A DNA stretch of 64,000 nucleotides from Calycina herbarum (GCA_001414485.1 LLEY01000072.1:496001-560000), one strand, 5' to 3'; shown: positions 11,422 through 22,972, counted from the stretch's first letter. Notes: generated from the letters alone by a model not told the origin. Made by a program: numbers and translations.

Positions 11422-11973
11422 TTAATCCTCAGTTGGAGGAGCTTGGTGCCATGGTCCTTCAAAGATTTGGCGCTCAGCCTTTGGTGGGCAAGGTGGAGAG
11501 AATGGAGATCCACAGTCTGGAACTTCAGCCTCCTCACGCTTCTGAACCTGTGGAGGGCATGGTGGAGAGAATGGGGAACCACAGTCTGGGTACTCAGCCT
11601 CCTCGCGAGGGTAGTGGCCAGTCTCAATGCCGATGAAGCCTTGACGCTCCTCAAGGTTGGCGGTGTCGTCAATGGACTTCTTCTCCTTTGGAGGGCATGG
11701 TGGAGAGAATGGAGAACCACAATCCGGAACTTTAGCAGTCTCATCGGTAGAGCGTGGATAGTGACCAGTCTCAATACCAATGAAACCCTGGCGCTTCTCA
11801 ACGACAGCTGGTGGGCATGGTGGTGAGAAAGGAGAACCGCAGTCAGGGCGTTCCTTTGGGATGGCGGCACCTGAAGAATTCTGGTTAGCAAGATGTCAGA
11901 TCTAAGGTGATGAAAACATACCAAGAGTGACAGAAGCGAAGGCCAAGGCCGCAAGGGTGAAAGCGTACTTCAT
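11422..11973 (-). CDS. Secreted kexin-processed repeat precursor (KEP/RiPP/pheromone-like)
   Basis: Two exons (11973-11922 and 11870-11422) encode 166 aa. The intron (GTATGT...TTCAG, 51 nt) interrupts the signal peptide MKYAFTLAALAFASVTLG. The mature part is a repeat precursor. The unit DCGSPFSPPCPP occurs four times without change (residues 27-38, 67-78, 113-124, 136-147). A second unit, QGFIGIETGHYPR, occurs twice (45-57, 94-106), each time straight after a basic cleavage-type site (EKR or EER). Further sites are QKR at 127-129 and KAER before the tail. The segment EEAEV after QKR resembles the acidic-Ala trimming spacers of alpha-factor precursors. All eight cysteines fall in the repeats as C-X7-C pairs. 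By family logic (Kex2-processed repeat proteins, dikaritin RiPPs, alpha pheromones), the product should be several identical short secreted peptides. No UstYa-like gene is seen in the window. The reading frame is intact. Confidence 0.8.
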
Positions 11974-12163
11974 GTTGAAGGTTGGAAAGGTGACTCTGAG
12001 GTTTTGAGGATAGTAGTTGATCAAAGGGTAAGAGAAGGCTTTGTCAAGAAGGCAGACCAAGATCGAAGACCAAGGTCGGAAGGTTGAAGTCAAAGTCTTG
12101 TGATTGATCAAGAAGGTTGTTTGGTTGAAGAGAAAGTTGGTGGTGGTGGGGTGAGAAGAGGTA

Positions 12164-12171
12164 TTTTTATA
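12164..12171 (-). promoter_or_regulatory. Candidate TATA box for the repeat precursor
   Basis: The minus strand reads GGATATAAAAATACC, about 190 bp upstream of the ATG at 11973, followed by a C-rich leader. Its position and sequence fit a strong, regulated fungal promoter. Confidence 0.45.
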
Positions 12172-13786
12172 TCCAGAGGCAACCTCAACCTTGATGGTAG
12201 CGCTAAATCGATTCTGGGGACTCTTTGTATGGCAATTACACCAAAATTCGGGATTAACGTCGCTGAGTTTGCTCAAATGTCACCTGATTTGCCGACTTTG
12301 ATCAAATTGTTGCGCAGCAGACGCGTCATAGGTGGTTGTGAAGTCTTCCTATTGTTGTTTCGATCTTGACGTTATGTTCAACATCTCAATTAAGAGTTTG
12401 ACAACAACGCAAGTTAACAAAAAGGACACTCAGAGAATTGGTACTGCTGGAGTTGAGGTTTACTTATATCTTTTGACGCTTTTGATGCACAGTGGTGATC
12501 TGTGGATCAAATTGTGATATTAAAATGATGATCTCCCGCATCCTTCTGCTTTGGGCCATTATGATCTTCACGACGTCATGAGAGGCTCGGTTTGGGGAAT
12601 ACCCTTAATTCTGAAACGCAAGAACCCCTCCATGATTTTCAAAGATCTGTTATTTTTGATTCAATTCGTGAGAATGCTTTGAATTGGTGCGAGATTGGAT
12701 GAACACCCCATGTTGAACCCCTTTCACCAGTCACGTGAAGGTGTTAACAAATGGAAACACCAACCTTTGAACCTCAATCTCAATAATGCAGTAACTTGCC
12801 AAATGCGTTGTTTACGATACATATTGAATAATAAGAGAAATAATCTAGAAGATTTCACTTTTTATGTACGCCGATCTTTGAAGCGCAGTGCTTCCCCCAC
12901 AAAAATGGCCTTCATGAAATAGAACTATGGAAATATCACCTCGAGGGCTCTCTTGCTTATTGAGCACAAACTCCACCCATCACCTTCAGCGTTCCATGCA
13001 AAACTGATAAAATGAGCTGGCCGCAGTCAAGATTTAAGCAAATTTCACCTAAACAGAGCCACGCCCAGAGGAACCAGGACCCACTATCTCTTCGCTTACA
13101 GAAAACCTTGGCTTAAGCAAAAATGATTCCTATTTTCTTGCCGTGCAGCACTATCTCTCTCTCATTTAAAACGTGTCTTTGATAGTATTCCTTGTAATTT
13201 GCTTCTCCGATCCTTCCGATCTATCTATAAAAATCAATTTTCACGTGATGCTGAAAAGTTTGCCCATCCCCTTGGTATGCTTCGCTTAGGCGGACACCCA
13301 ACGTCATTGAGGCTTCATCCCTTGAGCGGAGAACTCTGTCTTGATGTTGAAGGACAATTCATATAACATCAACTCATGAACAAATATTCCATGCAAGAAC
13401 AGAAATCGTTAGATGAAATTGGTTTGATGTGAGGCGAAACTAAAAGTAGACAAAACAGTGCAAAATATTGGACACCTGGACTCTCTTTTGCAAGGAATTC
13501 ATTTGATAATAATTTAAGAGTGCTGAGAACCCCCGCTTAGTATTCTTCTTTTGATTCAGAGAAGTATGTCGCTTAACCTTCTGAACAAAGAAGCTTCAAT
13601 GTTCAACATCCAAGTGTTGCCTGGCATCTGGATGGGTAGGTAGCATACGTCAACATGGGTAACATACGTCAAGGAGAAAGAATCTTCCTGAATTCGCTAC
13701 CCCCAATGACGAAATCCTCTCAGTTTGCACAAAGTGTTTGCACTCAACGACGTCACCCCAACGGCCCCCTCCAGCCTCAACTAAAG
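12172..13786. other. Intergenic, no gene seen
   Basis: AT-rich spacer with scattered stops in all frames. The short open frames at 12332-12517 and 12695-12922 have no supporting features. Confidence 0.35.
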
Positions 13787-13794
13787 TATAAGTA
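13787..13794 (+). promoter_or_regulatory. Candidate TATA box (TATAAGTA)
   Basis: It lies 120 bp upstream of the ATG at 13907 and is followed by a strongly pyrimidine-rich leader, a common arrangement for highly expressed fungal secreted proteins. Confidence 0.45.
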
Positions 13795-13906
13795 TCCCGC
13801 CCTTCTTCCTTCTTTCCTCTCTCACCACACCTTCTCACAACTTCCAAGACACATTCCAACATCCAATCTACTCAAGTACCCCAACTCTTCACCAACCGCA
13901 AGCACC

Positions 13907-14599
13907 ATGATGGCCAAGTTTACCTTCCTGGCCTTGTGCCTCTCCCTTCTTTCCGTTGCCATGGCTTCCGTTATCCCAACTGTTGACACCAGCATCTTCA
14001 CCCCTCCAATCAATCGGACCAGTCTCCATGAGACCGGTGGTATCACCAAGGTAAGAAAATCATTCCTTCAATAATTCCCCACAAACAGCTTACTGACCCT
14101 ACCTCCAGCGCGACAAGTCCGGAATCCACTGCTGCCTTGATCCTGACATGGCCCCCCACAACTGGGAATACGTCGATACACATCAAACACAGGCGGCTAT
14201 CGATGCTATTGGTGCTGGACAAGTGGTACTGGCGGTTTTCTGATCCCAGCCAGACACTGTTCTCAACTCATCTACTGGATCAGTGGCGGCCTTTCAATAT
14301 TTGTCTGCAACGATGTACGTATCCAATTTCCATGGTGATATTCTAAACTAACATTTGGTAGAATGATCACGAAATCTCTCCTGACATTGGTTATTTGGGT
14401 ACATATGCGCAAGATATCGTGGGTGCCTGTCAAATCGACCGCAGACCAACTGATCACTCCCTCGGTCGCTGGACTTGTGGACAACAGTTTGATACTGAGG
14501 TAAGTGCCCCATTCTTGCAATCAGGATTCACGAAAACAGTTGAGACTAACTTCATTGAAGCACTACAACGTCATCATCAAGAAGGGACAATTTATTTGA
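13907..14599 (+). pseudogene. Small secreted six-cysteine protein, frameshifted copy
   Basis: Four exons (13907-14050, 14109-14314, 14362-14499, 14561-14599) carry a clear signal peptide (FLALCLSLLSVAMAS), SGIHCCLDPDM, an RHC block, FVCND, GYLGTYAQDIVGAC, RWTCGQQFDTE and the ending HYNVIIKKG. The intact paralog at 49795-50609 has the same blocks, the same six cysteines and matching introns after CND and after FDTD/E. Exon 2 here is 206 nt and out of phase. The frame runs into TGA (AVF stop) near 14250, while the conserved block continues one frame over. Either one base is missing near 14215-14230, or a 38-nt stretch (GTGCTG...CCCAG) is spliced out, which would delete residues the paralog keeps. 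The natural role is unknown; a small secreted effector-type protein is likely. Confidence 0.65.
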
Positions 14600-15407
14600 G
14601 ACTTTTCATCGCTTCTCGATATGCTTGTCTTCTCTGGCAAAGCTTTCGACATCGTGATCTGGTCTCGCAGCACATTCAATTGTTTGATTTGGCATCCAGT
14701 GGGTGGGATGAATGGTCATACGCGGGTTGGGCCCTAGGCTGGTTTCCAAAACTCCAAAAAGCTCTCAAGAATGCTACTATAGAAAACAATTGCACTTGGT
14801 TTTTTCCAACACGTTCTTTCCAAACTTTTCGTAAAGTAGTGACGACTCTTGTATTCCTTCCGAGTTATGTCAGTTTCAAATTCTTTTTCATGCCAACCCT
14901 CTCGCAAGCCCTGAAAACCCCCCAAGAAAGAGCCCCTCCAGCGTTAACAACCTTACCATCTCTCATCCATCACAAACTATCTCCCCACCCTTCCGAAACG
15001 GGGAAAATTTGATAATTCGTTCATTTAATTCTCTACTTCTTGGCCTGTTATTTTTTCTTCTCGAGTCTCACAGGATGCGCTCTTGAGTTTCTACCAGTCT
15101 GTAGGTACTCTTCCTCAAATCTCGGCTGGTTTCTAGAGTTTTGGAAAGCTACCGACATTTCCTATGATCTAAGAGATGCAAAGGGATTTGATATTTCCAC
15201 CACAACCTCATCGTGTTTTTTATCTGCTCACAGTAATGGTTATGGTTGGTTGTGCATACTGCGCCACACGGCGCTGCCGCAGTGCATGTTTTCTTTTTTT
15301 CCTACCCCACCTTGTCCCCCAAGTTCCCCCTACAAATGTTCATCTTGCGTTTTCCAATTCCCAGCAAGTTTTCAGCGTGTCTCCAACTCCTATACTTCTT
15401 TTCAGCC
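14600..15407. other. Intergenic, no gene seen
   Basis: An open frame runs through from the preceding gene, but its sequence has no features. CT-rich sequence precedes the ATG at 15408. Confidence 0.3.
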
Positions 15408-17066
15408 ATGGCTACTGTGAGGCAAGAACAAACCAAGCACACCATCACCGATGCGGTCCTTCTCAAATATCTTCAAAAAGCCTACAAGTTTGCCGACAGA
15501 GACGACGAAGAATTCATCGAGATTTCACCCGAAGGAGCGCGTTCTCGAATAATTCCACTTGTGACAAGTGTGCCATTCCTTGCTGAGCTTTGTAGAATAA
15601 CACGGAGTATGGATTTAAATCAATTCTGGTAAGCCCGGAGAAGTTGAAGCAATGGCTGAAACCAAGCATCGTGAGTACATCTAGATGAGTTGCCATAATT
15701 GACATGCGGATTCTAAACACATCGGCAGTCGAGCACAACTCAGCAGAGGACTGTTAGTTTGCGGTATGAACGCGTACTCTCTCACCCTTTTTCAAGTCAG
15801 CTTCAATCTAAGAATTTACTAGTATATCCCCACTCAACGTGGATTTAAAGAACGATTTGCCATTTACGTGGCAAATCTCTCAACGAGAGCTCGAGTTCTT
15901 CATCTCAGACGAGGAAATGTCAAGACCTCCAACTTGGGCAGAAATTCCTCTAGAAGGGGATGCCAAAGGTAATTAGCGCTTTAATTTCTCAGAATGAGTA
16001 TAAAATATGGACCGGATTAACTGAAAGAGTAGGATATATGATAAATTTGGACAAATCGGATGCGCCCCTGACAGCTTTTAGCCTCTTGTTAGCATTCTCA
16101 CACACTTCTAGAATGACTTGCGCTACCTTGTCTATTCTCTTGAAAGAAGATCTAGAGCCTTTCAGGCGTCGACTTCAAGAATTAAAATCACTCGCCTGGC
16201 ACCCATTGCTTCTCCCGCTCATACTTGTTGAACAAGAAATCGAGAGCAAAATAGCATGGATAAGGAAGGTTAGGTTTAGCTTGTATAATGTCGAAAAAAC
16301 CAGCGGAACCCACAAAAACTACCATGAGTTCAAACGCCACGCTGAGCTTGGTTATACAGCCATTGGCGCGGAAGCATGGAATCGAAAGGACTTTGATTTT
16401 GCCGCTGGGGATCTCACTTCGCTCGCTTCTGACTGTCTGCTCTTTATTTCACAGTGCGAAACCAAGCTTGAACTCTTATGCTGATTGGAGATAAAAACAC
16501 GGAGTTCTCGATAGATTTTAAAGTCAGCCAGGGGAAGATTTATTCTTCAAGTTTGACCGTCAAGAATAAGAGTGCATTGATGAGGGTTTGGTTGAAGAAC
16601 AACAAGACAAAAAGTGCCTACTATGCCCAAAGAGCACAAGTCCAGGTCCAAGCGGTAAGCCAAAATTCCCTTGGCCTTGGAAATCAAGGTCCTTTCCACT
16701 GCAAATAGCGCCTGCTTAGTTCATCCGCCTAAGTGTCTTAATACAGTAGCACAAAGAGACAGTGCCACCAGCCTCAAAACTTCCAAGGCTGCCCTGAGAG
16801 ATATTTCTGACATGCGAGCAATTGCCTATGTCACACTGGTTTTCCCTCCGGCAACAGCGGTAGCAGTAAGTAAACAACCCCATCATACCCAGCAGTAAAT
16901 TACTGAAAATGATCTCCAAACTTTCTTCAGTACAGCATTCTTTCGTTTCCAAACTGGTGGTGTAGTTTCCAGATGGATATGGCTCTATTGTGTTGTTGCT
17001 GTAGGACTCACCATTTTAGTGTTTGGAGAATGGTATTTGTTTAGAAGAAGCGAAATAAGGAAATAA
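15408..17066 (+). pseudogene. CorA-like fungal membrane protein, probably broken
   Basis: Conserved blocks occur in order but across several frames. They are an N-terminal exon from ATG 15408 (KYLQKAYKFADRDDEEFIEI), then VDLKNDLPFTWQISQRELEFFISDEEM at about 15839-15920. Next is a long block from about 15984 to 16484 (KIWTGLTERVGYMINL, WHPLLLPLILVEQEIE, FSLYNVEKTSGTH). This is followed by RAQVQVQA, an intron 16655-16733, and QRDSATSLKTSKAALRDISDMRAIAYVTLVFPPATAVA. A terminal helix WIWLYCVVAVGLTILVFGEW ends near 17066. The order matches fungal CorA-like/Mg-transporter-fold proteins with one or two C-terminal membrane helices. The join near 15955-15985 needs a frame change with no room for an intron, and the last splice phase does not fit. 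Decay or a base error is likely. A transport role is only inferred. Confidence 0.5.
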
Positions 17067-17729
17067 TAATTCAGGCATGCTACGAAAGAAAGATCGGTAT
17101 GGAGAACTCTTCTTTCAAAAGTCTAAAACGTCACTTGCGCTTAAAGATACCTTAGACTAACACACTCCTCCAATCTTGAAGCAACAAGCGCTCCACAGAG
17201 ATTCTATCCTGAGCTATTCTCGCCCAATATTACAAAAGCAGCGCGAGAAGCTGATTGGATAGTTATGGCGTGTTTCGAGGACTAGCGCGGTGGATAATTG
17301 CTAGCGAGCTCGGATGTTTATATGCGTCGAGGGTGCCTCATCCTTCCTCCACCTCTCAACCACCAATACAACATCATCGACTCGATCTAACCACCACACC
17401 AGTACCACAACATCCCCTACATACTCGGACGCGCTCTGGGGAGTGGGGAAACCAATCCGCGCAAGGTTACTTCTTTGTATCGTCGACGCATACTGTTCGA
17501 GGAAAGAGACGGCCACAAGTGAATACCGTCGCCTTGACGCAAAGGTGACGATGCAATCAAGACTCCGAACGAAAGACTTCATCGCTGACTCAAATCTAGT
17601 TGAAGCATACCGAGCTCTACTTGGAACACTCTTGTCGTGTGCCATCTCGAAGTCAACCCTACCGCGACAACATCGATCACCAATTCAGATTCACTGCAGA
17701 AGCGTGCGTTATTCCACCCTAGCGCAATC
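17067..17729. other. Intergenic / possible leader of the coiled-coil gene
   Basis: An open frame at 17314-17763 overlaps the next gene and has no recognisable content. I see nothing else. Confidence 0.25.
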
Positions 17730-19650
17730 ATGGCTTCCACAGCGCACCCCCATCAGTGGGTGACTATGCCACAAAGGAGCCAGCAACAATTGCTCAGAAA
17801 CGAGAATACAGAGCTCCGCGCGTTTGTTGTGCAGCTGAAAACCGATAAGAATTTTTGGCTTCAGGACAAGAAGCGGATGAAGCGCCAAGCTAAGGGACTC
17901 CGGGCTGAGTATGGCAAATTTGGCGATGCCCTCGACAATGCCAACAAAGAAGGTCGGTGACCTAGAGTGGCGGATCCAAGAACTCGAACAAAATCTCACA
18001 ACGAGAGATTCTGAACTGGAAGAAACGGCACGAAAAGGAGACATTTTTCAAGTAGGATTGACGCAAGAAAAGGAGACAGTGAAGCGCCTCGAGGGATCAA
18101 TCGAGTTCAAGGATGCACAAATAGCCCGCGCTATATCTGGGTTTTATGATAAAGATTCGGAAGTAGGTGGCTTGAAGTCTCAACTCGTCGCGAAGGATCA
18201 CCAATATCGTACAGCCAAGGAGGAGGTGGAAGACTTGAGGTCTCAACTTGTTGCGAAGGACGACGAGTATCGTACAGCCAACGAAGCGTTCATCCAAGTC
18301 AGCGATACATACACCGAGTTGAGGACGGAGGTTGACAACAAGAACACGGAAATTCAGGAGCTCCAAAATGAAGTGAGTGTCCTACAGCAAACCTCCGAGT
18401 CGCGGATCCAAGAACTCGAAAGTAATCTCGAGGCGAAAGATTCCGAAATTGAGCAAACGAAGAAAGAAGGAGACAGTTTGGCTTCCTTGATTATGGAAAA
18501 GAATGACCTACAACGGGAGCTCTCGGTTTTGTCTTTGTCTAAGAGCGAAAAGATCCAGTTCCTCGAAAAGGAGGTTGCGCGTCTCATATCATTGGGCGAT
18601 AACTGGGAATATAAATGGAAAAGCCATATGGACGCAAAGAATATATCGTGGATGGATACCAGCGAAGTCAACCAGAAGACATCGGAAGCCGTGAAATCCT
18701 TGGAATCCAAACTCAATGATCAGGAGGAGAGGATTGAGGGACGACCATTTAGGGGACTCATTCGGGGTTTACTTGGCCAAAAGAATGTGGAAGCAACGGA
18801 CTTGAGTTCTCAACATAGGCTTGATATTGACAAGAAAAACGCGGAGATTGAAATGCTCCGAAAGGAAGCTGATACCTTGGAGCAAACTTGCACGGCATCT
18901 CAGTCGCGGATTCAAGAATTGGAAGAAAATCTGGAAGACAGGGAGAATCGCCTTCAAAATATCAGCCAAGAAAAAGAACAACTCAATGGGTTAGAGATAA
19001 AACTTGTCGATACACAAAGAAAGTTGGAGGCTGCGGAACAGGAAAAGAATGATCTGGAGATAAAACTTATTGATACACAAAGAAAGATGAAAGCCGCAGA
19101 ACAGGAAAAGAGGGATCTCGAGCACTTGGTAAAAGTAGGAGCTGGGGCCAGAGTGAGATTCTTGTGTGAAAACCAAGACAAACATCGAGTCATAGGTGCC
19201 AAGGAAAATGGGAACATCTTGGTTCATAGAGGAGACCTCTTTGCTGATATCAGCCTCTTCAAAACTAATGAACTAAACGTTCATGAGCATGGACCTTTAT
19301 TCTACAGCGTCTATGGTGTCGAAATTGAAACTTGGATGGATGAGAACTCGGAAACCACAAACAAAGCCGCCAATTACGAGATTGGATCTGTCCTTAGGAT
19401 GATCGAGTACAGAGGCAGCATGTCACACATGGGTTCCTTCACGAAACGTACATTGGACGAGTGGACTGATAAGGAGTTTGGAAAATGTTGGGACCAGGCC
19501 AAGCAAATATTGAAGGAAAACCCAGAGCTGCACAAGCTAAGACCCAAGGATGCAGGCGGTTTTCAGCTTGTGAGATTGGACAAATTGGCGGAAAAGACGG
19601 AGGCTTTAATGAAATACGTTCGATACCTTGATGCAGTAAAAAGAGGTTGA
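17730..19650 (+). pseudogene. Long coiled-coil protein with apparent frameshift
   Basis: ATG 17730 opens a basic N-terminus (QQLLRNENTELRAFVVQLK) that ends at a TGA near 17958. The heptad pattern resumes one frame over (GDLEWRIQELEQNLTTRDSE) and runs to 19650. A one-base shift near 17945-17955 therefore interrupts what reads as one protein of about 640 aa. The middle contains repeated helical units such as LKSQLVAKD/LRSQLVAKDDEYRTA, ESRIQELESNLEAKDSEIEQ, and LEIKLVDTQRKLEAAEQEKNDLEIKLIDTQRKMKAAEQEK. The last 180 residues are globular, with no domain I recognise. There is no signal peptide. The role is unknown; coiled-coil scaffolds of this type are common in fungi. No intron fits the break. 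A natural frameshift, a base error, or expression of the second frame alone from an internal ATG at 17911 remain open. Confidence 0.55.
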
Positions 19651-20185
19651 GACGGCACAACGAAGTCTTGCAGGCTATGGATAAGGTAGTTTGAGACGCA
19701 AGGCGGTTTGGGCGAAGGCAATGTAGCATGTATTGAGTAAGCTTAGGAGTGGAAGGAACAAATCATGGGAGTAGTATGAATAGCTGGGAAAAGCTTTCAT
19801 ACCGACCTTGAATCAGAACTTTGCCCAAGATCAACTTTGTTTGTGTGAAATGACGGAAAACTGACAGTTTTTGTGTGGTTTGCACAGTCAGGGTTTCAAT
19901 TAAGTTCCCAAGTAAGAAATCAAAGCAGGACTGATGAGAGTTTAGGAGCGAACTGTTAGGATGGCATCCGTTTTGGAAGGGATGGAAATGCTGCCTGAGG
20001 CATCCAGAATGCCGTTTGCGCCAACTTCAGCCACCCTCTGGAAATGCATTCATCAACCAAAAACGAACTATCAGCAGCTATGGGAAACAATTACCTATAT
20101 AATGGCGCTTTTCCCGCAAGCGTGTGGGGTTCTCGGGTCAACAACATACCATTTTTAAGACTTGAAATCGACTTGAACGGAAAGC
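19651..20185. other. Intergenic, no gene seen
   Basis: Spacer between two same-strand genes, with no repeats or RNA genes seen. Confidence 0.3.
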
Positions 20186-21777
20186 ATGGGCAAACTCACA
20201 AAACTCCTCGGCGGAGGCATTGGCCTGGTGTCTGAAGCGATCTCGAACCACAAGAACTCCAGCAACAAAACGAGCACCCATACTGGTGAAAGTAGTCGAA
20301 CCGGGGCTTCATCCAATGCTTCGGCCGATCCGCCAGCATACACTGAGCATTCCGGGGACAAAGTCCATCCTTCCCACACACAATTGGAAAAGCAAGGAGG
20401 AGATGGCGGGAATGGGGCAGACGAGAGTGATTTTTTGTCGGAGGAAGACGACGAAGGGCATTGGGCCCTCGACGAAGCAGCGAGGCCAAGAGAAGATCCA
20501 AAAGACGCAGAACACAAGGATTCCGACCAAATCGCAGATAGCTTTCTGAAAACCCACCTTCCTCCAACCCATGCTCCGCAAGCTGGAACGAAACTCCCAT
20601 ATCCAGTGATTATACCTCAGCGCAGACCCAGAGATAACGCGAGGGGTTTTGTCAGAGCATATGCGCCGGTATTGGCAGATTATTTCATCGACCAATCATC
20701 ATTTTTAGGATTTCTCGAGAACTTCCAGCAAGCCAGCAAGGCTTCCCCATGGCTCAACGTCGTTAATGTGGCGGCTCTTGGAGCTCAATTAACACCGAGT
20801 CTCATCGCGAAGGGGGCATCCGTGGCTGTACGAATTACTGCGGGTGTTGCAATAGAAGCGCAAAGAGCCTCTCGGTTTGTCCCCGCTATCCGTACTCGTT
20901 TAATACCCAGCTAACGAATTGTCAAGGTCACATTCCTACCTCGATCGAATGAACTTGGAATACTTCCAACCTCGGGGTCTGTACTGTCTTGTCATAACGT
21001 ATAAACCGGGTTCTTCTAAGAGTTACGCCCCAGTCGACATTTCGAAGTCAATAAGCTCTTCGACACCATCTTCTGACCTGACCAAGGCATTTGGAAAGCT
21101 CCGAGTGTCCTCAAGTAGCATAAATGGCGAGCTTGAGATGCCCGAAGCTGCCCCTCTGGTATTTCCCGATCTCGACTCACTCGCTGACGGAACTACCGAG
21201 GAAGACGCCAAGAAGGGTGACAAAATAAAGAGCACCAAGGCCTTTGTAGCAGATTATATGGACAGAAGGGCTCAAGCCCAGTATGCGAGCCAAAACCCAG
21301 GCATTGCTGCTGAGAAAACTAAGTTCTCAAGTCGTTATGCGGATCCAAATTCTTCAACGAATACTGGTGGTCTGGTTTCTTTCGCGACTGGTGGAATGGT
21401 GAAACCTCGTGATGGGCGTCGTAGAAGACCTATACGGAGCCTTTTAGCTTCGGGTCAAGAACATCTGAAAGCAAAGAAAGGGGAAGGGACCGAAGGCACG
21501 CGAAGCGATGATACCCCGAGTCCACAAGTTCAGAGGGAGAGATTTGGAGGACCCCTCGGAAGAAGAGCTGGAGAGTCGAGAGCAGATAGAATGAATCGAA
21601 AGGGAAAACAAACATTGGTGAAGCGTATCTTACAAAAGGTAACCACGTTCAGTCTTCCGGTTCCGTGCAAGCTAACATATTTTCTAGGATGTTCTTTATC
21701 TGATGATTGTGAACTTCCCTTCCGAGGATGAGTTGCAAGCCGGAAGAGAGGCAGTTTCCAACGAGGATAATGCCTAG
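20186..21777 (+). CDS. Conserved fungal protein of unknown function
   Basis: Three exons (20186-20874, 20927-21638, 21688-21777) encode about 496 aa in one frame. Intron 1 uses a GTTTGT donor with a GCTAACG branch site, and intron 2 uses GTAACC with GCTAACA. The protein starts MGKLTKLLGGGIGLVSEAI, followed by a low-complexity Ser/Asp region. A conserved core comes next: LPYPVIIPQRRPRDNARGF, FIDQSSFLGFLENF, SPWLNVVNVAALGAQLTPSLIA, then YLDRMNLEYFQPRGLYCLVI. The C-terminal third is basic and disordered, and the last exon (DVLYLMIVNFPSEDEL) is short. The core resembles a family I have seen widely in filamentous ascomycetes, but I know no assigned function. The hydrophobic patch around residues 190-215 may touch membranes. 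Confidence in the gene model is high, in function nil. Confidence 0.8.
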
Positions 21778-22972
21778 ACTTTCCTTTGTCTTTTGTCCCC
21801 TGGAAATGTGTTCCGCAGTTAATGATATTCTATTGAAATCATCATGTGTTGCCGTAATATTAAAATACCACAGTATTTGATTTGCAAGCGCAAAACATGG
21901 AGCTGATTACTCACAAAGTTGTGGGCATCACTGTAACCTTCCACGGATCTGGTATTTTGAAAGCTTATTTGAGTGGTATTCTGGCTGCTTCTCCCACCAT
22001 TTTCAGCCAAAGCTGCTGATGATATTGCAAAATTACCTGCAAATTGGATGAGTATTTTTGATCAATCATAGATTTTCCTTGTGATTGTTCAATGTTCATT
22101 TGTTACACTCAGTACGGAGGTACCGTTGTTGGTTTTCATTGGAGGGGAGCTGGAGGTGGTGATGATGAAACACACGACTCAGTGACGCAGCGCTTCCTCT
22201 CCCTTCCAACTTCCAACCATGAAGAGATTTCCCGATGCAAACCTCCCAAGGTGACGAAGATAAACAAGCAACTCTTGGCTTTCGAAGCATGCATTCGGGT
22301 TCATGGTGGACAAGCCCAAAGAAGGTTACCCTCAGCCACTGGTTTGGTTTGAGTTGAATTGAATCGTGCACAAATTCAATGCACGCCTTAGTGGGGCCGT
22401 TGATCGACAGGCTTAGGGATTGATTGCGCGGTGTCGTCCGAAGTTTCTGGTCAGGAAATTAAGGAGGTCTCTCATTGGTGAAAGTAACCACCAGGGGAAA
22501 ATATATGGGGGAGTTCAAAAGTTATTTTTGATGTCAGCAACAACCAATTCCTGCCCTGTGAAGTTGCTCTGGTATGCGTCGAGGCTGAGTGGCCAGAAGG
22601 TGGACATCAACGGGGTGGATGACAATTGAGCATGCGGATTGGGCGAAGAATTTTCTTAGCCAATGGGAGAATTGATGATTGAAACAATTTATTAAAGTTG
22701 TCGTTGTGCTGACGAGTATTTGTGGGGTAGCGGGCAAAGCTCCTCGTCACCAACCCACGACTTGGCTCGTAGAGAGTAAAAACGAGTGCAAATAACAAAT
22801 CGTTAACTTGGTATAAGTATATTAAAGTAGAAACAGTTAAGTTCTTTTCTCTCCACCCTCACTCACCTATTCACTCTTCACCTCTACTCTCTTATCTCCT
22901 CGACTCTTTCTTTGTTTTTCTTATCAACACTCACTTGTCATCTACCCATCAACCAACCTTAAAACAGCAATC
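21778..22972. other. Intergenic / dioxygenase promoter region
   Basis: No gene is seen. Near 22805-22830 lies an A/T-rich TATAAG/TATATTAAAG stretch, followed by a CT-rich leader (22850-22935) before the ATG at 22973, consistent with a strong promoter for the secreted enzyme. Confidence 0.4.

Noticed and set aside
11409..11954. Leu/His/Ser-rich minus-strand frame over the repeat precursor
   Set aside because: It is the wrong frame. The intron-joined frame has a signal peptide and perfect repeats.
20919..21731. Separate gene starting at 20919
   Set aside because: A GTTTGT...GCTAACG...TCAAG intron joins it in frame to the preceding exon, and the joined core block is continuous, so this is one gene.
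22113..22123. TACGGAGGTAC, same as the MITE end at 27.9 kb
   Set aside because: Only 11 bases match and no partner end lies nearby. Probably chance or a very small remnant.
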